Shown: positions 25,827 to 35,151, counted from the first letter of the stretch. The stretch: 64,000 nucleotides of DNA from Paenibacillus sp. TCA20 (GCF_000732325.1 NZ_BBIW01000012.1:107315-171314), one strand, 5' to 3'. Notes: generated by a model from the letters alone, not told the origin. A program made the numbers and translations.

Positions 25827-28394
25827 ATGGCATATTTCAGTATGGGACTGTTCCAAAAGATCGCTGTGACGGGCATAAGTGTGATCTTGATCACTACAGG
25901 AGGAATTGCATCTGCAGCTAATGATATAAGCAGGAAGGGGAAACCGGACATGGACAGGCGTATTCAAATGGAATATCTGGATCGCGGGCTTATCGCTGTA
26001 CCTGCCAATAACGGTGTATTTCTAAGCTGGAGACTGCTTGCTAACGAGGCAACCGGCAGTAATGAAACGGGGCTTACGGGTACGGACTTCAACATATACC
26101 GGGATGGTAAAAGAATTGCCCAAGTGACGGACAGTACGAATTATCTGGATCCAGCGGGAGAGACAGATTCCAGCTATTACGTATCTGCCGTTGTGAAAGG
26201 CGAAGAAGTCGATCAGAGTGAGGCCGTTATACCGTGGGGGAATTCTTATTATGATCTTCCACTCCAGAAGCCGCAGGACGGTATTACACCGGCAGGGGAG
26301 GCCTACACCTATTCAGCTAACGACATGAGTGTAGGAGACGTGGATGGAGACGGCAAGCTAGAGTATTTTGTAAAATGGGAGCCGAGTAATGCGAAGGACG
26401 TGTCCCAAGTCGGCTATACAGGCAACACTTATATTGACGCTTATACTTATGAAGGCAGACTGCTGTATCGTATAGATCTTGGTGTCAATATTCGGTCGGG
26501 AGCCCATTATACTCAGTTCCTTGTATATGACTTCGATGGGGATGGCAGAGCCGAGCTCATGTTCAAGACTGCCCCGGGTACCAAGACTCTTCGTTATAAT
26601 GACCAAGGGGATGTCATATCTGAGCGGCATATTACGATGCTGAAGGAAGACCTTGCTGCAGGCTACTCTAATGAGGATGATTATAGACTTAGCGCTGAGG
26701 GCTACTATGAGCATATTGTCGAGATGTTCATGAACTGGCATGAATATGAGGAGGTTAAGGATGGAAGCTGGCCGCAAACACTGGAGGAAGCCTTCGGAAT
26801 TGCTCCAGCTTATGATTATCCTTTATCCCGGGAGGATGCGGGGCATCTAGCTGATCATTTCATGGACGTATTTGCTCCTTCCAAGGATGCCAATCGGAAT
26901 AAATTCCGGCAATTTGAAGGATTTATATTATCGGGTCCCGAGTATTTAAGCGTATTTGAAGGAGAGAGCGGAGAAGAGCTTGAGACCATACGTTACAAGC
27001 CGGGGCGGTATGATGACGGACTGCGCTGGGGAGATTACGCGATGAACCGGATCGAGCCGGGGAACCGGGTGGATCGATTTCTGTCCGGCGTAGCTTATTT
27101 GGACGGAGAACAGCCCTATGCAGTATTTGCGAGAGGCTACTATACCCGGACAACACTGGTCTCTTACAGCTGGGATGGAGAGAAGCTGAATGAGTACTGG
27201 TACGTAGATAGTGGATGGACACCGATGACGAATCCGTTCAGAGATGGTCCGCATGGTAGAGCAGGTACAGATCCTGAGTACGGGCAGATTACAACGCAAG
27301 GAGCCCATTCACTCAGCGTAGCGGATGTAGATGGTGACGGCAAGCAGGAGATTGTATATGGCTCGGCTACCATTGATCATGATGGTTCTGTCTTGTCGAA
27401 TTCGTCATCTGTGATGCCGCCGCAAAGCGCCAATCCTGGGGCTGTAGCAGGCTTGGGACATGGAGATGCACTGCATGTTGCTAATATTGATCCAGCTCGC
27501 GAAGGTCTTGAAGTGTATATGGTGCATGAAGGCGGGGCCTATGCTCCCTATGGATATGCGCTTAGAGATGCGAGGACAGGTGAGGTTATCTACGGCGCTT
27601 ATACCGGACGTGATACCGGACGCGGCATGATTGGAGATGTAGATCCGGATCATCCGGGACTTGAAACATGGGCTGTCGGATTGTATACAGCAGCGGGTCA
27701 GAAGATTAGTGACACGGCCCCGGGTACCAACATGAGCATCAAATGGTCCAAGGATATGACGACCCAGCTCATAAACGGCTCATTAGAGAATACGCCGACC
27801 ATTGATGATTGGAAAAAAGGAACGGTGCTGACTGCAGAAGGAACCCGTACAAATAATCATACGAAGGGCACGCCGTCCCTTGTGGCGGATGTCTTTGGAG
27901 ATTGGCGGGAAGAGATGTTAGTCCGTACGGCAGATAGCAGCGCAATCCGTATTTATTCCAATACGGAAGTGACAAGTCACAAGCTGCACACCCTGCTGCA
28001 TGATCCGCAATATCGTGCAGGTGTAGCTACGCAGAATACGGGCTATAATCAGCCGGTGTATACAAGTTACTATTTTGCGTCCGATATGGATTTTGCTCAG
28101 GTGAAGCTTCCGAATCTATCCATTGCCGGGCTGCTGCCTGTGCTGGAGCAATTACATGATCAATATGCAGAAGAAGGAGATTTGTCAGGAGCTGTAGTGA
28201 AGCAGCTGGCCAATACGCTAGAACAAGCAGTGCATCATTATAATAAAGGAGCTTATAAGCAAGCATCTTCCTTCCTGGAAAAATATATGGCAGAGCTGGA
28301 CAAGCGAGGCGGCAAGGACAAGATTAGCGAGCGGGCAAGGCTGAACCTGACTCATCATGCCGAGCTGTTGTTGGATGAATGGAAGCAGAAATAA
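25827..28394 (+). CDS. Secreted PL11 rhamnogalacturonan lyase with FIMAH-like tail
   Basis: An 855-residue exported enzyme. Residues 1-30 are a signal peptide ending in ASA. The body (about 45-755) is the eight-bladed PL11 fold of YesW/YesX type with repeated calcium loops such as VGDVDGDGK, YDFDGDGRA and VADVDGDGK. It cleaves the rhamnogalacturonan I backbone of pectin by beta-elimination. Residues about 770-855 are a helical FIMAH-like tail (GDLSGAVVKQLANTLEQAVH) often found at the end of secreted Paenibacillus and Bacillus enzymes, possibly for surface attachment. ATG 25827 follows AGAGGTG. A TATAAT lies at 25782 but lacks a clear -35. Confidence 0.93.
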   Translation: MAYFSMGLFQKIAVTGISVILITTGGIASAANDISRKGKPDMDRRIQMEYLDRGLIAVPANNGVFLSWRLLANEATGSNETGLTGTDFNIYRDGKRIAQVTDSTNYLDPAGETDSSYYVSAVVKGEEVDQSEAVIPWGNSYYDLPLQKPQDGITPAGEAYTYSANDMSVGDVDGDGKLEYFVKWEPSNAKDVSQVGYTGNTYIDAYTYEGRLLYRIDLGVNIRSGAHYTQFLVYDFDGDGRAELMFKTAPGTKTLRYNDQGDVISERHITMLKEDLAAGYSNEDDYRLSAEGYYEHIVEMFMNWHEYEEVKDGSWPQTLEEAFGIAPAYDYPLSREDAGHLADHFMDVFAPSKDANRNKFRQFEGFILSGPEYLSVFEGESGEELETIRYKPGRYDDGLRWGDYAMNRIEPGNRVDRFLSGVAYLDGEQPYAVFARGYYTRTTLVSYSWDGEKLNEYWYVDSGWTPMTNPFRDGPHGRAGTDPEYGQITTQGAHSLSVADVDGDGKQEIVYGSATIDHDGSVLSNSSSVMPPQSANPGAVAGLGHGDALHVANIDPAREGLEVYMVHEGGAYAPYGYALRDARTGEVIYGAYTGRDTGRGMIGDVDPDHPGLETWAVGLYTAAGQKISDTAPGTNMSIKWSKDMTTQLINGSLENTPTIDDWKKGTVLTAEGTRTNNHTKGTPSLVADVFGDWREEMLVRTADSSAIRIYSNTEVTSHKLHTLLHDPQYRAGVATQNTGYNQPVYTSYYFASDMDFAQVKLPNLSIAGLLPVLEQLHDQYAEEGDLSGAVVKQLANTLEQAVHHYNKGAYKQASSFLEKYMAELDKRGGKDKISERARLNLTHHAELLLDEWKQK

Positions 28395-28411
28395 GGTAGT
28401 GAATATAAGGA

Positions 28412-28468
28412 TACCCCATGGATCGGGATGGACAACAGTGTCTATCCGCAATTCATGGGGTTGTTTTT
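28412..28468 (+). terminator. Terminator after the PL11 gene
   Basis: CCCCATG (28413-28419) pairs with CATGGGG (28454-28460), with an inner stem GGATGGACA/TGTCTATCC, followed by TTGTTTTTT. Confidence 0.85.
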
Positions 28469-28677
28469 TATGTGGATGTAATCCTTGGATCAATGATCTG
28501 TCTATCCCAATCTCGGCCCCATTTCAACAGATTTCAACAAATTTCATCATTGCAGTGGCGTAATCTCTCATCCTATGTTATGATGTTTTCATTCTGCTAA
28601 TATGGTAGCGGACTAAAGCGTTTGGAAATGGATGCAATTTATTCTATATTTAATATACATCTAGTGGAGGGAAACTC

Positions 28678-29445
28678 GTGAAAAAGTCAGCATGGTTACT
28701 TATGATAAGTATGTTCGTTCTTGTATTGAGCGCCTGCTCAACAAGCGGACAGGATGAGAATACACTCGTCATCGGGATTGATGATAAGTTTGCACCGATG
28801 GGATTCCGTGATGAGAGTAATAACATTGTCGGATTTGATATTGATTATGCAGCAGCAGCGGCCGAGAAGATGGGCAAGGAAGTAGAGTTCCAGCCGATTG
28901 ATTGGTCTTCCAAGGAATCGGAGCTGAGCAGCGGACGCATTGATCTGATCTGGAATGGTTATACCATTACTGATGAGCGCAAAGAGAAGGTGCTGTTCAC
29001 GAAGCCTTATATGTCAAACAGTCAGGTCGCTGTTGTGCTTGCAGATTCACCACTTGCTTCATTGGAAGAGCTTGAAGGTAAGAATATCGGATTGCAGAAG
29101 CTCTCTTCTGCATCGGATGCGCTGAGTGCACACCCGATTAACGAGAAGGTTGGTACGGTATCCGAGTTCCCGGATAATGTACTTGCTCTAAGTGATCTGA
29201 AGAGCGGCAGATTGGATGCTGTTATTATAGACGAGGTCGTTGCGAAGTATTACATGTCTCTAGAAGAAGGGACTTACAAGCTGCTGGATGAATCACTGGC
29301 TCCTGAAGAATACGGAATCGGTGTGAAAAAAGGAAACGAAGCGCTTCTGAATGAGCTGCAAAGTGCTCTTGACGAGCTGAGTGAAGATGGAACAGCGGCC
29401 AGCATCTCCGAGAAATGGTTTGGAGAGGACAAAGTATTAAACTAG
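28678..29445 (+). CDS. Amino-acid ABC transporter binding lipoprotein
   Basis: A 255-residue lipoprotein with signal MKKSAWLLMISMFVLVLSAC (lipobox LSAC) and a polar amino-acid binding fold (family 3): IGIDDKFAPMGFRDE near residue 33 and DLIWNGYTITDERKE near 95 are the ligand loops. Start is GTG 28678 with GGAGGGAAA upstream. Partner permease and ATPase genes follow, but a strong terminator hairpin separates this gene from them, so binding protein should be made in excess. Substrate class, polar amino acids or cystine, cannot be narrowed. Confidence 0.9.
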   Translation: MKKSAWLLMISMFVLVLSACSTSGQDENTLVIGIDDKFAPMGFRDESNNIVGFDIDYAAAAAEKMGKEVEFQPIDWSSKESELSSGRIDLIWNGYTITDERKEKVLFTKPYMSNSQVAVVLADSPLASLEELEGKNIGLQKLSSASDALSAHPINEKVGTVSEFPDNVLALSDLKSGRLDAVIIDEVVAKYYMSLEEGTYKLLDESLAPEEYGIGVKKGNEALLNELQSALDELSEDGTAASISEKWFGEDKVLN

Positions 29446-29470
29446 GCAATAATAAAAAGATGATATGCTG

Positions 29471-29504
29471 GAAACCGGGTGATGGTTTATCCCGGTTTCT
29501 TTTA
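29471..29504 (+). terminator. Intra-operon terminator after the binding protein
   Basis: GAAACCGGG (29471-29479) pairs with CCCGGTTTC (29491-29499), then TTTT. It probably lets only part of transcription pass to the permease and ATPase genes. Confidence 0.8.
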
Positions 29505-29560
29505 CTTCAATGAATGGAATCATGAATCCATAATCCGGATTGTAGGAGTCGAAGATAACG

Positions 29561-30220
29561 ATGAGTTTAGAATATTTGTGGAGTATTACTCTGCCCATGC
29601 TGGAAGGGGCAAGAACGACCGTGCTGTTATTTTTTACAGCCATTATATTATCTATACCGCTCGGCTTTGGCATTACTTTAATGGCAAACAGCCGATTTAA
29701 GCCGGTGTCCGCAATTGCGCACAGCTATATTTACGTCATGCGCGGCACGCCGCTGCTGCTTCAGCTGCTGTTCTTCTGTTACGGCCTGCCGATGCTTCCG
29801 GTGGTCGGAGAGTATCTGGTACTGGATCGCGGCGTTGCGGCCGGAATTGCCTTTGTACTGAATTATGCTGCGTATTTTGCAGAGATCTTCAGAGGCGGTC
29901 TGCTGTCGATTGATAAAGGTCAGTATGAAGCTTCACAGGTGCTTGGCTTAAGCAAATGGCAGACAATGATCAGAGTTATTCTGCCCCAGATGATTCGAGT
30001 GGTGCTTCCCTCCACAGCGAATGAATCTATAACCCTGGTCAAGGACACCGCGCTTCTCTATGCCGTTGCTGTTCCCGAGGTATTGCACTTTGCACAGACC
30101 GCAGTCAATCGGGATGCAACCATTATGCCTTTTGCCGTGGCAGCTGTTGTCTACCTGTTAATGACGCTTGTACTTACTCTCTTCTTTAAAGCGCTGGAGA
30201 AGCGGTTTCGGTTTGAATAA
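29561..30220 (+). CDS. Amino-acid ABC transporter permease
   Basis: A 219-residue permease of the HisM/GlnP family with five helices. YVMRGTPLLLQLLFF near residue 58 and EAsQVLGLSKWQTMIRVILP near 128 (the EAA loop) are family signatures. ATG 29561 follows TAGGAGTCGAAG. A single permease gene implies a homodimeric channel. Confidence 0.92.
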   Translation: MSLEYLWSITLPMLEGARTTVLLFFTAIILSIPLGFGITLMANSRFKPVSAIAHSYIYVMRGTPLLLQLLFFCYGLPMLPVVGEYLVLDRGVAAGIAFVLNYAAYFAEIFRGGLLSIDKGQYEASQVLGLSKWQTMIRVILPQMIRVVLPSTANESITLVKDTALLYAVAVPEVLHFAQTAVNRDATIMPFAVAAVVYLLMTLVLTLFFKALEKRFRFE

Positions 30221-30239
30221 ACTTTAAAAGGAATGTCGC

Positions 30240-30989
30240 GTGATGACCAATATGATAGAAGTCGTGAATCTGCAAAAATCGTTTGGAGATTTGCAGGTAT
30301 TAAAAAAAGTGGATTTTGATGTAAAGCCAGGCGAAGTTATCGCAGTGATCGGGCCGTCAGGCTCAGGCAAGAGTACAATGCTTCGCAGCCTGGTTAACCT
30401 CGAATCGGTGAATGGCGGAACGATACGCATCGGGGGAGAGTCACTCGTGAGCGAAGGCAAATATGTGAGTGCACCTGAAATCAAAAGAATTACCTCCCGA
30501 ATGGGAATGGTATTTCAGCACTTCAATCTGTTTCCGCATCTCACGGTTCAAGGAAATCTGGAGCTTGCTCCCAAAATGGTCAAGAAGGAGAATGCAGCGG
30601 CCATTAAACCGCGGGTGGCAGACCTGCTCGCTAAGGTCGGTTTATCAGATAAAGCGAATGTGTATCCGGCTAGCCTGTCCGGTGGTCAGAAGCAGCGTGT
30701 TGCCATCGCTCGGGCACTCATGATGAATCCCGAGATTCTCCTGTTCGATGAGCCGACATCGGCGCTTGATCCCGAGCTCACGGGAGAAGTACTGCGGGTT
30801 ATCCGCAAGCTGGCCGATGAGAACATGACCATGATCATCGTTACGCATGAGATGAATTTCGCGAGAGATGTCGCGGACCGTGTTATATTCATGGATCAAG
30901 GTGAGATTGCCGAGGCGGGTACACCCGAGCAAATCTTCGGGAATCCGCAGCTTGAACGGACGAAGGCATTTCTTATGCGTAGTGAGTAG
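30240..30989 (+). CDS. Amino-acid ABC transporter ATPase
   Basis: A 249-residue ATPase of the GlnQ type: Walker A GPSGSGKST, Q-loop GMVFQHFNLFPHLT, signature LSGGQKQRVAIARAL, Walker B ILLFDEPTSALDPEL, H-loop VTHEM. GTG 30240 and ATG 30243 are both possible; AAAAGGA ends seven bases before the GTG. Last gene of the importer operon, closed by a strong terminator. Confidence 0.93.
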   Translation: MMTNMIEVVNLQKSFGDLQVLKKVDFDVKPGEVIAVIGPSGSGKSTMLRSLVNLESVNGGTIRIGGESLVSEGKYVSAPEIKRITSRMGMVFQHFNLFPHLTVQGNLELAPKMVKKENAAAIKPRVADLLAKVGLSDKANVYPASLSGGQKQRVAIARALMMNPEILLFDEPTSALDPELTGEVLRVIRKLADENMTMIIVTHEMNFARDVADRVIFMDQGEIAEAGTPEQIFGNPQLERTKAFLMRSE

Positions 30990-31060
30990 CTTGCTGTAAG
31001 CTAAAGTGATATAAACTGGAATTTTGCATCGAGTCACTATGCAAAAATTCCTAAACAGCC

Positions 31061-31097
31061 AATAACCTTTGCTCTGGCGAGCAAAGGTTATTTTTGT
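31061..31097 (+). terminator. Terminator after the amino-acid importer
   Basis: AATAACCTTTGCT (31061-31073) pairs perfectly with AGCAAAGGTTATT (31080-31092), then TTTT. Confidence 0.92.
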
Positions 31098-31155
31098 ATG
31101 AGAGGGGATACGGGGGAACGTGAAGAGGATAAATGCCGACATATATGCTATACAG

Positions 31156-32502
31156 TTAAGAATGCTGGAGGGGCTGCTGTGTGCCGGTTGAGACAGGTCT
31201 TCTCAGACCCAAATGCTCCCGCAGTGTACTTCCGGTATACTCCTTCCGAAATAAATTTCTACGCTGAAGCTCAGGTACGACGAGATCGACAAAGTCGGTT
31301 AAGCCTCCAGGCAGATACGGGGCCATCACATTAAATCCGTCAGCAGCACCGCCATTGAACCAAGCTTCCAGCTGATCCGCAATCTGAACGGGCGTTCCCT
31401 TGATGCTCCAATGTCCGCGTGCACCGGCGATGTGCTGGTACAACTGGCGGATCGTGTAGCCTTCGCGGTCAGCGATGTCTTTGAGAAGAAGGAAGCGGCT
31501 CTTCTGACCATTGATTTGCGAGAGATCAGGAAGTTCAGGCAGGGGACCATCTACAGGATAAGGGGAGAGGTCGTAGCTGATCAGACCTGATAACAGTGCT
31601 ACACCGACTGTAGGATGAATCAGCTCTTTCAGCTTGGATTCTAGTTCATCAGCTTCTTCTTCGGTTCTTCCGATGATAGGGAACACGCCCGGCATGATTT
31701 TTACATCCTCGGCCATTCTGCCATAGTGCTGCAGCCGGCCTTTTACATCTGTGTAAAACTGCTTCGCTTCATCAAATGTCTGCCAGGCGGTAAAGATCGC
31801 CTCCGCGTACTGTGCGGCAAAATCCCGGCCAGATTCCGAAGCTCCGGCTTGAATGATGACAGGGTTGCCCTGCGGAGGGCGGGAGATATTCAGCGGTCCC
31901 TGCACCTGAAACCATTCTCCCTTGTGATCGAGGGCGCGGATCTTATCAGGAGCGGAGAACACGCCCGATTCTTTATCCTTAACAACCGCATCGTCATCCC
32001 AGGTATCCCACAATCCGGATACGACATCTACAAATTCTTTGGCACGATCATATCTCAGCTCATGGAGCAGATGATTCTCTTTCCCAAAGTTCAGCGCTTC
32101 AATTTCACTGCCGGAGGTCACCACATTCCAGCCTGCCCGGCCATTGCTGAGATGATCCAGGGAGGCAAACTTGCGGGCAACATGGTAAGGCTCGTTGTAG
32201 GTGGTGGAGACGGTGGCTGCCAGTCCAATACGATCTGTAACTGCAGAGAGAGCAGATAGTAAGGTCAGCGGCTCAAATGTTGCATTCACCGCCCGGCCTT
32301 CTATTGATTTATTTCCTTTTGCGGCAAGACTGTCTGCCAGAAACACCATATCGAATTTACCCCGCTCAGCGGTTTGAGCAAGCTCCTTGTAGAACGATAA
32401 GTTCAGCACACCATTCACATCTGCATCGGGATGGCGCCATGCAGCCACATGATGACCTGGAACCATCAGAAAGGCGCCTAGCTTCATTTCTCTCTTGGAC
32501 AT
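31156..32502 (-). CDS. LLM-class FMN-dependent monooxygenase, NtaA/SnaA/DszA family
   Basis: A 448-residue luciferase-like oxygenase that uses reduced FMN from a partner reductase. NtaA-group marks: WRHPDA near residue 24, FDMVFLADSLA near 52, GWNVVTSG near 130 and the flavin loop QAGASESGRDFAA near 225. Substrates in this group range from nitrilotriacetate to dibenzothiophene sulfone, and in Bacilli often alkylated sulfur compounds. Start ATG 32502 has AGGAGGAGG upstream; the longer frame lacks support. A terminator between it and tatA makes it a separate unit. Confidence 0.88.
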   Translation of the reverse strand: MSKREMKLGAFLMVPGHHVAAWRHPDADVNGVLNLSFYKELAQTAERGKFDMVFLADSLAAKGNKSIEGRAVNATFEPLTLLSALSAVTDRIGLAATVSTTYNEPYHVARKFASLDHLSNGRAGWNVVTSGSEIEALNFGKENHLLHELRYDRAKEFVDVVSGLWDTWDDDAVVKDKESGVFSAPDKIRALDHKGEWFQVQGPLNISRPPQGNPVIIQAGASESGRDFAAQYAEAIFTAWQTFDEAKQFYTDVKGRLQHYGRMAEDVKIMPGVFPIIGRTEEEADELESKLKELIHPTVGVALLSGLISYDLSPYPVDGPLPELPDLSQINGQKSRFLLLKDIADREGYTIRQLYQHIAGARGHWSIKGTPVQIADQLEAWFNGGAADGFNVMAPYLPGGLTDFVDLVVPELQRRNLFRKEYTGSTLREHLGLRRPVSTGTQQPLQHS

Positions 32503-32528
32503 ACTTTGCCTCCTCCTGACAACCAAAA

Positions 32529-32577
32529 AAAACCGAAGATCAGACTCTTTCCTAAATAGAAAAGAATGATCTCCGGC
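32529..32577 (-). terminator. Terminator between tatA and the LLM oxygenase gene
   Basis: Minus strand CCGGAGATCA pairs with TGATCTTCGG around an inner TCTTTTC/GAAAGAG stem, followed by eight T (32531-32524). Ends the amine oxidase operon, or acts as a leader attenuator of the oxygenase gene. Confidence 0.75.
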
Positions 32578-32662
32578 TGTCCGGTTGAATGTAGTATATT
32601 CCGACTGGAATAGTTATAAATTTATTAAAAGCATAATAACATAGGAATCCAAAATTTAGCAA

Positions 32663-32851
32663 CTACTTTTTGTTCGGTGACGATTCATCCTCATCCTTAC
32701 TATCACCGACGAGATCACGAGCAGAAGATTTGAACTCGAACAAGGTCCGACCTACGGCGCGTCCAAGCTCAGGCAATCTGGAAGGTCCGAATAAGATCAG
32801 GACCAGTACCAGAATCATAATGATTCCGGTTATTCCTATATTCTGGAACAT
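32663..32851 (-). CDS. tatA: Twin-arginine translocase subunit TatA
   Basis: A 62-residue protein with one N-terminal membrane helix (ITGIIMILVLVLILFGPSRL, the FGPxxLPELG hinge follows) and an amphipathic helix with basic residues, the full TatA plan. It forms the pore of the Tat pathway with TatC, which is not in the window. It is the third gene of an operon whose first product has a Tat signal, so this is a dedicated TatA for that cargo, as TatAd is for PhoD in Bacillus subtilis. Confidence 0.92.
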   Translation of the reverse strand: MFQNIGITGIIMILVLVLILFGPSRLPELGRAVGRTLFEFKSSARDLVGDSKDEDESSPNKK

Positions 32852-32878
32852 AAGATGTCCTCCTCATGTAGTAATTGA

Positions 32879-33460
32879 TTATTTTTTGGGAAATACAGCG
32901 ACAGCCTCAATTTCGATCAGCCAATCAGAGCTTACGAGACTGGCCACACCAACAGTGGAGCGAGCGGGCTTGACTGGATTTTTTTCGTTGTTAAAAAATT
33001 CGCCATAAGCTTCATTCCAGCCTGCATAATCGAATATGCCTTCCTTCGCGGCGTCCGCCGTCAAGTAGGCGCGGAGATAGACAACATCCTTCATAGAGAG
33101 ACCCTGATCCTTAAGCTGCTTCTCAATGGATGCCAGAACACCGGCCGCCTGAGTCTTGGTATCTCCATATCGCTCATAGATGGTCTTACCTTCTTTATTC
33201 AGTACAGGTGGAACTGTGCCGCTCGTGTACAGATAGGCAGCCCCTTCCGGTACAACGACACCACCCGAAATACTAGAGCTTGGATTACCATAGAAGACAG
33301 TACCATTATCAGGTGCTGCGGCTTGTATTGGGGCGGGCTCAGGCACCGATACGGTTCCCTGAACTTCGATAGGGGCTTTATCTGCTGCATAAGCGGTTGC
33401 ACTTAAGCTTGCCATGAGTATAGCTGCGAGCGTTAAACTTTTTATTTTTTTGTTCATCAT
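32879..33460 (-). CDS. Exported RidA (YjgF/UK114) family protein
   Basis: A 193-residue protein: Sec-type signal peptide (residues about 1-26, ending in AYA) and then a RidA domain (about 65-193; YTSGTVPPV, VVYLRAYLTADAA and PARSTVGVASL are family segments). RidA proteins hydrolyse reactive enamines and imines released by amino-acid oxidising enzymes. An exported copy beside an exported amine oxidase fits that job outside the membrane. Start ATG 33460 is ten bases from AGGAGG; a longer frame to 33487 is unsupported. Confidence 0.86.
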   Translation of the reverse strand: MMNKKIKSLTLAAILMASLSATAYAADKAPIEVQGTVSVPEPAPIQAAAPDNGTVFYGNPSSSISGGVVVPEGAAYLYTSGTVPPVLNKEGKTIYERYGDTKTQAAGVLASIEKQLKDQGLSMKDVVYLRAYLTADAAKEGIFDYAGWNEAYGEFFNNEKNPVKPARSTVGVASLVSSDWLIEIEAVAVFPKK

Positions 33461-33552
33461 AAACTTCTGCCTCCTCTGGACATTCATATACCTGGATTGA
33501 AATACACTATTGCCAATCTATTCTGTGATAACTGTAGGCTATCCCGTATGCA

Positions 33553-35151
33553 TTAAGCCTTCATGACACGTTGATGAATATCTTTAACAACAGCTCTTGC
33601 GGAATCAATGGCCCCGGCCTGCCAAGCTACGATATGGCTGATATGATCTCCTGCAAGATAGATTCGGTTGTCCGGCTGGCAGAGGGTCTTGTACATTCCT
33701 GCACGCTCCTCGGCATTATAGGATACCCAGGCACCTTCTTGATATTTAATTTTTTTCCAGTCGATGGAGAACGAATTCTCGAATTCTGTCTTGTATTGAG
33801 GATGGATCTTGGCTCCTTGATTCAGTGCATGCCGTTCCCGTTCTATGTAGCTCATACTGCCCAGCTTGTCCGCATTTGCTCCGGTTGCATAATAGCCGAG
33901 CAGGATGCCCTTCTTGCCAAAGTAGTCTGTAGGAGGATAATAGATTTGGGTGATGTCCATATTGGTGAGGCTGTTGCCGCCGAAGAGCAGCTCATCCTCT
34001 TCCCAGAACCTGCGTTTGAATTGCAGGCCGATCTTACCCGCAGATGCGTATCTTGCGTTCTGAATTGCACTTTTCATGGATGGAGAGAAGTCACCTGGAA
34101 TCGTTCGAAGAACGGAGAGGGGAATCGTACAGATACAATAATCTCCGATTATTTCCTGTTCCTTTTTGTTCTGGGTAAAGCGAACCCGCACGCCATCCCC
34201 GGATTGCCGTATCTCGGTAACAGGAGCATTCAGCTTGACCCGGTTGCCAAGACGCTTCTCAAATCCCTTCACGATCATATCCATACCGCCGACAGGATGG
34301 AACATCATCATTTGCTGGTCATAACCATATTCATTGCTGAAATAATTACCGAATCCGGATTGAAGAATGGCTGTGAGATCAAACGGATCTCTTACAACGC
34401 CTGCATCCAGGCGGCTGCCCGGCTCTTCCTTATATCCGCCGCGGGAAGAGCCGCGGTAGAACAGGTCGGCATTCAAATCCCCTTCCCGCCGGAGATATTC
34501 AACCAGCTTTTCTTTCTCCTCTGGGGTAATAGGGAGATCAAGAGCAGACTGATTGACAGCCTTGGCGAGCATTTCGGAGACATAACCGCGCACATCGGCT
34601 TTGGCTGCACGCTTGGTAATTCTTTGTCCGGAGAGTGCCCCCACATTCTCATTGTAATAATAGCCGCTGTCGTTCACATTGTTGAAGGGCTCAATCGGGA
34701 TATTGAACTCCCTGCAATATTCGAGAGTGGAATGAAACTGGGGAATCCGCATCGGTCCTGCATTGAAATACAGATCGCTGCCGAATTGGGAGTATTGCCG
34801 TGTTCCGCCGATTTCCTGATTCGTGGTTCCTTTGCGAATGCTCCAATTCCGGCCGCCCGCAAAAGGCTTCGCTTCCAGCACGGTACACTGATATCCGGCT
34901 TTGCCAAGCTCATAGGCCGCGGTTAATCCTGCGATGCCGGCACCCAGGATAATAATCTTCTTGCCGTTTCGATTGCTCAGCGCAAGATCGTTCTTCCCGG
35001 GAGGCGTATAATCCTGAGCTTTCATCGTTTCTGGAGAGAGAAGACCCAAATTGCCCATTAGACTGAAGACGGCAAGAGAACCCCCGACCTTGCCAACTGT
35101 CGATAGGAATTGTCTTCTTGTCATGTCCTGAGGCTGTTCAGCATTGCTCAT
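33553..35151 (-). CDS. Flavin amine oxidase with twin-arginine signal
   Basis: A 532-residue FAD enzyme of the monoamine/L-amino-acid oxidase family. TRRQFLSTVG near residue 11 is a Tat signal, so the folded flavoprotein is exported. KIIILGAGIAGLTAAYELGK near 65 is the FAD dinucleotide fold, ALEAKPFAGGRNWS-like segment (VLEAKPFAGGR) follows, and IYLAGDHIS near the end is the second FAD contact. Product: imine, then oxo acid, ammonia and peroxide. ATG 35151 is 12 bases from AAAGGAG; ATG 35163 touches the ribosome site. Operon with exported RidA and tatA, behind a GlnR/TnrA box. Confidence 0.9.
   Translation of the reverse strand: MSNAEQPQDMTRRQFLSTVGKVGGSLAVFSLMGNLGLLSPETMKAQDYTPPGKNDLALSNRNGKKIIILGAGIAGLTAAYELGKAGYQCTVLEAKPFAGGRNWSIRKGTTNQEIGGTRQYSQFGSDLYFNAGPMRIPQFHSTLEYCREFNIPIEPFNNVNDSGYYYNENVGALSGQRITKRAAKADVRGYVSEMLAKAVNQSALDLPITPEEKEKLVEYLRREGDLNADLFYRGSSRGGYKEEPGSRLDAGVVRDPFDLTAILQSGFGNYFSNEYGYDQQMMMFHPVGGMDMIVKGFEKRLGNRVKLNAPVTEIRQSGDGVRVRFTQNKKEQEIIGDYCICTIPLSVLRTIPGDFSPSMKSAIQNARYASAGKIGLQFKRRFWEEDELLFGGNSLTNMDITQIYYPPTDYFGKKGILLGYYATGANADKLGSMSYIERERHALNQGAKIHPQYKTEFENSFSIDWKKIKYQEGAWVSYNAEERAGMYKTLCQPDNRIYLAGDHISHIVAWQAGAIDSARAVVKDIHQRVMKA

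Noticed and set aside
31726..32259. Plus-strand frame of 177 codons opposite the LLM oxygenase
   Set aside because: Shadow of a conserved gene; no ribosome site.
32520..32620. Possible riboswitch before the LLM oxygenase
   Set aside because: The hairpin is explained as the terminator of the tatA operon, and no known aptamer core is visible.
33571..34926. Long plus-strand frame (451 codons) opposite the amine oxidase
   Set aside because: Antisense shadow of a clear FAD enzyme; composition and lack of domain make it non-coding.
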